Below are positions 58,255 through 64,000 of a DNA stretch of 64,000 nt, piece after piece. The translations under genes and the position numbers were made by a program. Source of the DNA: Paracoccus sediminilitoris. Lineage in GTDB: Bacteria > Pseudomonadota > Alphaproteobacteria > Rhodobacterales > Rhodobacteraceae. The DNA lies in NCBI RefSeq assembly GCF_003259195.1, contig NZ_QJPK01000006.1:1-64000 (forward strand), given 5' to 3'. The notes beneath the pieces were generated by a model, which had not been told where the DNA came from, searched no databases, and was given only the letters and a program-made list of their open reading frames with translations. Positions within the stretch are counted from its first letter, which is position 1. The number at the start of each line of letters is the position of its first letter.

Positions 58255-59778
58255 ATGACGAACCTTATCCTGATCCTTGGCGACCAGCTGTCCGAAGATA
58301 TCCCGGCCCTGCGCGCCGCCCGAGAGGGCGACGTCATCATCATGGCCGAGGTGATGGCCGAGACGACCTATGTCCGCCACCACCCCAAGAAGATCGCGCT
58401 GGTCCTGACCGCCATGCGCAAGTTCGCCGAACGGCTGCGGCAGGCGGGTTGGCAGGTCGCCTACACGACGCTGGACGATCCCGAAAACAGCCAGAGCATC
58501 CCGGGCGAATTGCTGCGCCGCGCCGCCGAATATGACGCGCAGGACATCATCGCGACCGAACCGGGCGAATGGCGGCTGATCCAGGCGCTGTCCGACATGC
58601 CCCTGCCCGTCCGCCAGCTGCCCGACGACCGCTTTTTGGCCACCCATGCCGAGTTCGAGGATTGGGCGCGCGACCGCAAGGAATTGCGGATGGAGTGGTT
58701 CTATCGCCTGATGCGCCGCAAGACCGGCCTGCTGATGGAGGGTGACGAACCTGCAGGCGGCAAGTGGAACTATGACCACGACAACCGCAAGCCCGCCGCC
58801 CCCGACCTGTTCCGCCCCAAGCCCCCGCGATTTTCACCTGATGCCGTCACGCAGCAGGTTCTGGACTTGGTGCAGGACCGCTTTGGCGACAATTTCGGCG
58901 ATCTGCTGCCCTTCGATTATGCCACGGATCGTGCCGGCGCGCTGAGGGTGTTGGACCATTTCATCGACCATTCGCTGGACCTCTTCGGCCCCTATCAGGA
59001 CGCGATGCTGATGGACGACCCGTTCCTGCACCATTCGATCCTGTCGCCCTATCTCAATTGCGGGCTTCTGTCCCCATCCGAGGTCTGCCAGGCCGCAGCC
59101 GACGCCTGGCAGGCGGGCAAGGTGCGGCTGAACTCGGCCGAAGGGTTCATCCGCCAGATCCTGGGCTGGCGCGAATTCATGCGCGGGATCTATTTCCTGG
59201 AGGGGCCGGATTACACCAGCCGGAACGCGCTGGACCACCATCGCAACCTGCCCGGCCTCTATTGGGGGGCGGAAACGCGCATGAACTGCCTGTCCCACGC
59301 CGTCGGTCAGACACGGGCTCATGCCTATGCCCATCACATCCAGCGCCTGATGATCACCGGCAATTTCGCTCTGCTGGCGGGGATCGACCCCGCGCAGGTC
59401 CATGAATGGTATCTGGAGGTCTATATCGACGCCTATGAATGGGTCGAAGCCCCGAACACCATCGGGATGAGCCAATTCGCCGATGGCGGGCTGGTCGGAT
59501 CCAAGCCCTATGTCAGTTCCGGCAATTACATCAACAAGATGTCGGATTACTGCAAGACCTGCCATTATTCGGTGACGACCAAGACCGGTGACGGGGCATG
59601 CCCCTTCAACCTGCTTTACTGGGACTTCCTGCTGCGCCACCGCGACCGCCTGCAGGACAATCCGCGCATCGGGCGCGCCTTTGCCACATGGGACCGGATG
59701 GACAAGGACCGGCGCCATACCATCCTGACCGAGGCCGCGCAGTTCCTGAACCGGATGGATGCGGGCGAAACCGTCTAG
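58255..59778 (+). CDS. Iron-sulfur (6-4) photolyase/cryptochrome (PhrB/CryPro type)
   Basis: A 507-residue FAD protein of the FeS-BCP group, proposed to repair (6-4) photoproducts with blue light. The N-terminus LILILGDQLSE and the C-terminal half (GFIRQILGWREFMRGIYF, TGNFALLAGIDPAQVHEWYLEVYIDAYEWVEAPNTIGMSQFADGG, SSGNYINKMSDYCKTCHY) are characteristic. The four cluster cysteines are Cys345, Cys433, Cys436 and Cys449, with spacing 88-3-13, identical to Agrobacterium PhrB (350/438/441/454). No light-sensor or sigma-factor gene is nearby. Confidence 0.93.
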   Translation: MTNLILILGDQLSEDIPALRAAREGDVIIMAEVMAETTYVRHHPKKIALVLTAMRKFAERLRQAGWQVAYTTLDDPENSQSIPGELLRRAAEYDAQDIIATEPGEWRLIQALSDMPLPVRQLPDDRFLATHAEFEDWARDRKELRMEWFYRLMRRKTGLLMEGDEPAGGKWNYDHDNRKPAAPDLFRPKPPRFSPDAVTQQVLDLVQDRFGDNFGDLLPFDYATDRAGALRVLDHFIDHSLDLFGPYQDAMLMDDPFLHHSILSPYLNCGLLSPSEVCQAAADAWQAGKVRLNSAEGFIRQILGWREFMRGIYFLEGPDYTSRNALDHHRNLPGLYWGAETRMNCLSHAVGQTRAHAYAHHIQRLMITGNFALLAGIDPAQVHEWYLEVYIDAYEWVEAPNTIGMSQFADGGLVGSKPYVSSGNYINKMSDYCKTCHYSVTTKTGDGACPFNLLYWDFLLRHRDRLQDNPRIGRAFATWDRMDKDRRHTILTEAAQFLNRMDAGETV

Positions 59779-59832
59779 GCGGCTTGACGCAGCCGGGCGC
59801 GGCGGGGATAGCTTGGCGAAAAGGGAACCGAC

Positions 59833-60576
59833 ATGAGCTGTGCCTGCGGACATCACCACGCCACCCGCACCGATGACGGCGGCACGCCCGCGCGGCTGTC
59901 AGTGCCGATGGTCGCGCTGCATGGCAGCCTGACCTGCGCCGACATGGGGCAGATGATGACCGCGCTGTCGCTGTTGCCCGATCATGTCGATCTCAGCCGC
60001 GCCGAACCGGGCTGCCTGCGCTTTGAGATCACCCAGGCCGAAGATCCGATGGTCTGGACCCTGTCCGAGGTCTTTGCCGATGCCGACGCCTTCGCCGCCC
60101 ACCAGGCCCGCACCGCCGACAGCGTCTGGGGCCAAGACAGCCGCGACATGGCACGCGATTTTCACCGCCATGACCTGCATCCCCTGATCCGGGCCGAAAT
60201 TCCCGCCGACATCGCCCCCTTGGCGGCCCTGCTTGGGCCGGACCGGGCCGACCGTATGGCAGGCCTGCGCCGGGATGGCCTGATCGAGCTGTCGCTGGTG
60301 GCCCATGCGCAGGGCGTGCCGGTGGGCCATGTCGCGCTGCGCCATCTTGCGGGACGCGCGCTGGCGCTGACGCCGCTGACAGTCCATCCGTCCCTGCGCG
60401 ACCGGGGGTTGGAACAAGCGCTGTTGCACATGGCACTGCAGGCCGCCCATGACCGTCCGGTCGTCGCGCAAGGGGACGGCGTGCTGCTGTGCGGGGCGGG
60501 GTTTCGCGCGGCGGGCGATCTGCACGTCTTTGGAGATTTGCCGGCCGATGCGCTGGCAGCAATCGACGCGTTCTGA
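59833..60576 (+). CDS. Fusion of an ABM (antibiotic-monooxygenase-like) domain and a GNAT-like domain
   Basis: A 247-residue protein. The N-terminus has a Cys/His cluster (SCACGHHHATR) that could bind a metal. Residues ~22-115 look like a dimeric ferredoxin-like ABM domain (VALHGSLTCADMGQMMTALSLLPDHVDLSRAEPGCLRFEI...WTLSEVFADADAFAAHQ). Residues ~130-245 resemble a GNAT acetyltransferase (GVPVGHVALRHL, LTVHPSLRDRGLEQALLHMALQAA, LLCGAGFRAAGDL). The GNAT acyl-CoA loop reads RDRGLEQAL in place of RxxGxGxxL, so activity is uncertain. Function unknown. Confidence 0.72.
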   Translation: MSCACGHHHATRTDDGGTPARLSVPMVALHGSLTCADMGQMMTALSLLPDHVDLSRAEPGCLRFEITQAEDPMVWTLSEVFADADAFAAHQARTADSVWGQDSRDMARDFHRHDLHPLIRAEIPADIAPLAALLGPDRADRMAGLRRDGLIELSLVAHAQGVPVGHVALRHLAGRALALTPLTVHPSLRDRGLEQALLHMALQAAHDRPVVAQGDGVLLCGAGFRAAGDLHVFGDLPADALAAIDAF

Positions 60577-60642
60577 TCCGGGCATCTTGCGTCCGTCCCA
60601 TGCAGGGTCCACATCTGTCGCAACAGACGGAAAGGACCCGAT

Positions 60643-62469
60643 ATGGCAGACTCTCAGGTTTTCGACGCAGCCCACCCCGCCAAGGCCCGCAAGGCCCCCG
60701 ATCTTGGCACGCTTCCCGAATGGGACCTGACCGACCTTTATCCTGCCCCTGACAGCCCACAGCTGAATGACGACCTGGCGCTACTGGAACAGCTGGTCCA
60801 GGGTTTTGCCGCCGATTATCAAGGCAAGCTGGCCGATCTGACCCCCGCCCAGATGCTGGAATGCATCGAGACCTATCAGCAGATCGACATCATTGCGGGC
60901 AAGCTGATGTCCTATATCGGGCTGCGTTATTACCAGAACACAACCGATCCGACCCGCGCCAAGCAGATGGGCGACCTGCAGGCCCGCATCACCGACATGA
61001 CGACGCCGCTGGTCTTTTTCAGCCTGGAATTCAACCGCATCCCCGACGCAACCTATCAGGCGATGTTCGATGCGCCCGACGGGCCTGCGCGCTATCGCCC
61101 CGTCTTCGACCGGATGCGCGCCATGCGCCCCCACCAACTGTCGGATGAACTGGAACAGTTCCTGCATGACAATTCGGTCGTGGGGGCCTCGGCCTGGAAC
61201 CGGCTCTTCGACGAGACCACCGCCGCCCTGACCTTCGACGTCAACGGCGAGACGCTTGGCATGGAAGCCACGTTGAACCTGCTGACCGACCACGACCGTG
61301 CACGGCGCGAGGCGGGCGCCAAGGCGCTGGCCAAGGTCTTTGGCGACAATGTCGGTCTGTTCGCGCGCATCCACAACACGCTGGCCAAGGAAAAGGCCAT
61401 CGAGGACAAGTGGCGCAAGATGCCGACCCCGCAATATGGTCGCCACCTGTCGAACCACGTCGAACCCGAGGTCGTCGAGGCCCTGCGCAATGCCGTAACC
61501 GCAGCCTATCCGCGCCTGTCGCACCGCTACTATGCGCTAAAGGCGAAATGGCTGGGGCTGGACACGCTGCAGGTCTGGGACCGCAACGCGCCACTGCCCA
61601 CCGAAAACCCGCGGACCATCGACTGGCCCGAGGCCCGCAGCACCGTTCTGGATGCTTATGCCGGGTTCGACCCCAAGCTGGCCGAACTGGCCGAGCCGTT
61701 CTTCGACCGGGGCTGGATCGATGCTGCCGTCACGCCGGGCAAGGCGCCGGGTGCCTTTGCCCATCCGACCGTCAGCACCGCGCATCCCTATGTGCTGCTG
61801 AACTATCTGGGCAAGCCGCGCGACGTGATGACCCTGGCGCATGAACTGGGCCATGGCGTCCACCAGCGTCTGGCGGCAGGTCAGGGCGAATTGCTGTCAT
61901 CCACGCCCCTGACGCTGGCCGAAACGGCATCGGTCTTTGGCGAGATGCTAACTTTCCGCGCGCTTCTGGCCAAGACGACCGATCCCCAGCAGAAAAAGAC
62001 TCTGCTGGCCGGCAAGGTCGAGGACATGATCAATACGGTCGTCCGGCAGATCGCCTTCTATGACTTTGAATGCAAGCTGCATGCCGCGCGTGCCGAAGGC
62101 GAACTGACGCCCGACGACATCAACGCGCTGTGGATGTCCGTGCAGGCCGAGAGCCTTGGCCCGGTCTTCGAATTCATGCCGGGATACGAGACTTTCTGGA
62201 CCTATGTGCCACATTTCGTGCATTCGCCCTTCTACGTCTATGCCTACGCCTTCGGCGACGGGTTGGTGAACGCGCTTTATGCCGCCTATGAAGACGGCCT
62301 GCCGGACTTCCAGTCGAAGTATTTCGAGATGCTGTCGGCGGGTGGGTCCAAGCACCACAAGGAACTGCTGGCCCCCTTCGGGCTGGATGCCTCGGACCCG
62401 GCCTTCTGGGACAAGGGTCTGTCGATGATCGAAGGCTTCATTGACGAACTGGAAGCGCTGGAAGACTGA
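60643..62469 (+). CDS. pepF: M3 family oligoendopeptidase (PepF/M3 clade)
   Basis: A 608-residue cytosolic metallopeptidase cutting short peptides. Zinc motif HELGH within MTLAHELGHGVHQRLA (about residues 401-416), with the third ligand Glu in LAETASVFGEML; other M3 features include MNPHQ-like DRMRAMRPHQLSDELEQFL and the C-terminal YAYAFGDGLVNALYAAY. No signal peptide. Standard length for PepF. Followed after 123 bp by a dipeptidase gene, which may complete peptide breakdown. Confidence 0.94.
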   Translation: MADSQVFDAAHPAKARKAPDLGTLPEWDLTDLYPAPDSPQLNDDLALLEQLVQGFAADYQGKLADLTPAQMLECIETYQQIDIIAGKLMSYIGLRYYQNTTDPTRAKQMGDLQARITDMTTPLVFFSLEFNRIPDATYQAMFDAPDGPARYRPVFDRMRAMRPHQLSDELEQFLHDNSVVGASAWNRLFDETTAALTFDVNGETLGMEATLNLLTDHDRARREAGAKALAKVFGDNVGLFARIHNTLAKEKAIEDKWRKMPTPQYGRHLSNHVEPEVVEALRNAVTAAYPRLSHRYYALKAKWLGLDTLQVWDRNAPLPTENPRTIDWPEARSTVLDAYAGFDPKLAELAEPFFDRGWIDAAVTPGKAPGAFAHPTVSTAHPYVLLNYLGKPRDVMTLAHELGHGVHQRLAAGQGELLSSTPLTLAETASVFGEMLTFRALLAKTTDPQQKKTLLAGKVEDMINTVVRQIAFYDFECKLHAARAEGELTPDDINALWMSVQAESLGPVFEFMPGYETFWTYVPHFVHSPFYVYAYAFGDGLVNALYAAYEDGLPDFQSKYFEMLSAGGSKHHKELLAPFGLDASDPAFWDKGLSMIEGFIDELEALED

Positions 62470-62592
62470 GACCGCCGGCGGGGGCACTGACCGGTCCCCG
62501 TCGCGCCTGACCTGCCGTCACGATCAATGCCCGGACTTGCCCCCGCGCCGTTTTGCGGACAGGATTTTGCGGAATGTCATGGGGGGTGGGCA

Positions 62593-63774
62593 ATGTGGAA
62601 AAAGCTGGCGGCGGGGGCTGCGGTTCTGGTCGGAGGGGCCTCGACCGCCTTCCTGATTTTCGCGCCGCCCTATGCCGAACGCATGATGAACCCGGTGACG
62701 ATGCCCCCCGACGGCTGGCCCGTTTCCGACGAGGCACGGGCCCTGCACCAATCCCTGACCATCGGCGATCTGCATTCCGACGCCCTGCTGTGGGACCGCG
62801 ACCTGCTGCGCCAGGTCGATCGCGGCCACAGCGACGTGCCGCGCCTGCTGCAGGGCAACATGGCGGTGCAGGTATTCACCACCGTCACCAAAAGTCCGCG
62901 CGGCCAGAATTACGACCATAACAGCACCGATGCGGGGGACAACATCACCCCCCTGTTCATGGGTCAGCTGCGCCCGCCCCGGTCATGGTTTTCGCTGCGG
63001 GAACGCGCGCTGGTCCAGGCCGAGGCGCTGGCCGATGCCGCAGCGCGATCCCCTGACAGTTTGCGGATCATCCGCACCCGCCAAGACCTGCAGAAATTGC
63101 TGGCCGATCGCGCTGCGGGTCAACAGGTGCTGGGCGCGCTGCTGGGTTCCGAAGGCGGGCACCCGCTGGAGGGTGACATGGCGAACCTGCGTGTGATGCA
63201 TGAGGCGGGCTTCCGATTGATGGGGCTGACGCATTTCTTCGACAACGAATTGGGCGGCAGCCTGCATGGTCAGGACGCGGCCGGCCTGTCGGATTTCGGA
63301 CGGCAGGTGGTCCAGCAGATGGTGTCGCAGGGCATGGTGATCGACCTGGCCCATGCCTCGCCCGCGATGGTGCGCGACGTGCTGGCCGTTCCGGGGACCC
63401 GGCCCATCGTCTCGCATACCGGGATCGCATCACATTGCCCCAGCCCGCGCAATCTGTCGGATGCCTTGGTCGCTCAGGTGGCTCAGGCGGGCGGGCTGAT
63501 CGGGATCGGCTTCTGGTCTGACGTGGTCTGCGGCAAGACGCCTGCCGATGTCGCGGGCGCGATCGCCGCGGCCATCACGCTCGTCGGCGAAGATCACGTC
63601 GCCCTTGGGTCCGATTGGGACGGATCGGTTGATTCCCCCTTCGATGCTGCGCATCTTGCCGCGCTGACGCAGGCGCTGATCGACCAAGGTCTGACTTCGG
63701 ATCAGATCGCCAAGGTGATGGGCGGCAACATGATGACATATTTGGGGCAGGTCCTGCCCGACGCGAATGGATAA
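62593..63774 (+). CDS. Membrane-anchored M19 (renal-type) dipeptidase
   Basis: A 393-residue metallopeptidase with an N-terminal membrane anchor or uncleaved signal ([22 protein letters not shown], residues 2-23). Zinc ligands by family: GDLHSD (His and Asp), [10 protein letters not shown] (bridging Glu), DLAHASPAM and [17 protein letters not shown] (His), and [13 protein letters not shown] (Asp). Family members hydrolyse dipeptides, including those with a D-residue, at the cell envelope. Start at 62593 (MWKKL). Followed 4 nt later by rbsD. Confidence 0.92.
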   Translation: MWKKLAAGAAVLVGGASTAFLIFAPPYAERMMNPVTMPPDGWPVSDEARALHQSLTIGDLHSDALLWDRDLLRQVDRGHSDVPRLLQGNMAVQVFTTVTKSPRGQNYDHNSTDAGDNITPLFMGQLRPPRSWFSLRERALVQAEALADAAARSPDSLRIIRTRQDLQKLLADRAAGQQVLGALLGSEGGHPLEGDMANLRVMHEAGFRLMGLTHFFDNELGGSLHGQDAAGLSDFGRQVVQQMVSQGMVIDLAHASPAMVRDVLAVPGTRPIVSHTGIASHCPSPRNLSDALVAQVAQAGGLIGIGFWSDVVCGKTPADVAGAIAAAITLVGEDHVALGSDWDGSVDSPFDAAHLAALTQALIDQGLTSDQIAKVMGGNMMTYLGQVLPDANG

Positions 63775-63778
63775 GACG

Positions 63779-64000
63779 ATGAAACGAACGACCTTGCTGC
63801 ATGCGGAGCTGTCGGGGCTTGTAGCCTCCATGGGCCATGGCGATCTGATCGTCATCGGGGACGCGGGCCTGCCCGTTCCCCCCGGCGTTCGTTGCATCGA
63901 CCTAGCTCTGACGCGGGGCATCCCCGGCACCATGCAGGTTCTGGACGCGCTGCTGAGCGAGCTGGTCGTCGAACGGTCCTGCATCGCGGGGGAAGCCTCC
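63779..64000 (+). CDS. rbsD: D-ribose pyranase, 3' end outside window
   Basis: The first 74 codons of an RbsD/FucU-family protein; the gene runs past the right edge. Recognised by [39 protein letters not shown], including the catalytic-site His of the GHGD loop. RbsD interconverts pyran and furan forms of D-ribose (FucU does so for fucose). The complete protein is about 130-140 residues, so roughly half is visible. The start at 63779 follows the dipeptidase stop by 4 nt; ribose uptake genes may lie to the right. Confidence 0.85.
   Translation, partial: MKRTTLLHAELSGLVASMGHGDLIVIGDAGLPVPPGVRCIDLALTRGIPGTMQVLDALLSELVVERSCIAGEAS

Noticed and set aside
62475..62510. GC-rich hairpin after pepF (CGGGG...CCCCG)
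   Set aside because: Only about 5 bp of stem with a long loop and no T-tract; too weak to call a terminator.

Overview
The window is high-GC DNA packed with genes, many of them coupled by 1-8 bp stop/start overlaps. It looks like chromosomal core sequence from a Rhodobacterales alphaproteobacterium, most likely Paracoccus or a close relative. I base this on the gene content: an SUV3-type helicase, PccA/PccB and methylmalonyl-CoA mutase in one locus, a one-cysteine DksA, short ProS, HdaA, DUF4174 proteins, an FeS-type photolyase, and rhodobacterial FolB-FolP-GlmM. The genus is an inference. I see no IS element, prophage, CRISPR array, tRNA or rRNA.

Layout. 1-4.2 kb: helicase (cut by the left edge) with a TPR protein, then divergent SCP2 and alpha/beta-hydrolase genes. 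3.2-8.4 kb: a leftward series alr-mlaE-mlaF, then phoH-ybeY-corC. 8.4-17.7 kb: the propionyl-CoA to succinyl-CoA locus (pccB, small lipoproteins, pccA, two DUF4174 proteins, methylmalonyl-CoA mutase), with TTTGCAAA-type sites in front of pccB. 17.7-23.9 kb: glycosyltransferase, homoserine dehydrogenase, a Pro/Glu-rich protein, pgk and two cyclophilins. 24-30.7 kb: a PPDK-like protein with an eroded nucleotide-binding half, SleB-type hydrolase, then folB-folP-glmM as an overlapping operon. 30.7-39.9 kb: FAD monooxygenase, dksA, a MoxR-type AAA ATPase, O-acetylhomoserine sulfhydrylase, a SIMPL protein, a 1025-residue GspL-like/PilP-like membrane protein and a TraB/GumN protein.

40-43.3 kb: groES-groEL behind a textbook sigma-70 promoter and CIRCE operator, then a short, compositionally different orphan stretch. 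43.3-49 kb: leftward perM-hdaA-ppk-ppx (polyphosphate metabolism and control of DnaA). 49.1-56 kb: proS and a complete branched-chain-amino-acid-type ABC transporter, with a strong terminator between the binding-protein gene and the other four genes. 56-64 kb: CAP lipoprotein, guaA, FeS-type photolyase, an ABM/GNAT-like fusion, M3 oligopeptidase, M19 dipeptidase and the start of rbsD.

There is no defence island or obviously new multi-gene system. The least explained items are the 1025-aa GspL/PilP-like protein, the degenerate PPDK paralogue, the ABM-GNAT fusion, the small lipoprotein pair inside the pcc locus, and an orphan secreted protein whose frame continues past an in-frame stop. All family assignments come from reading motifs, without a database search.
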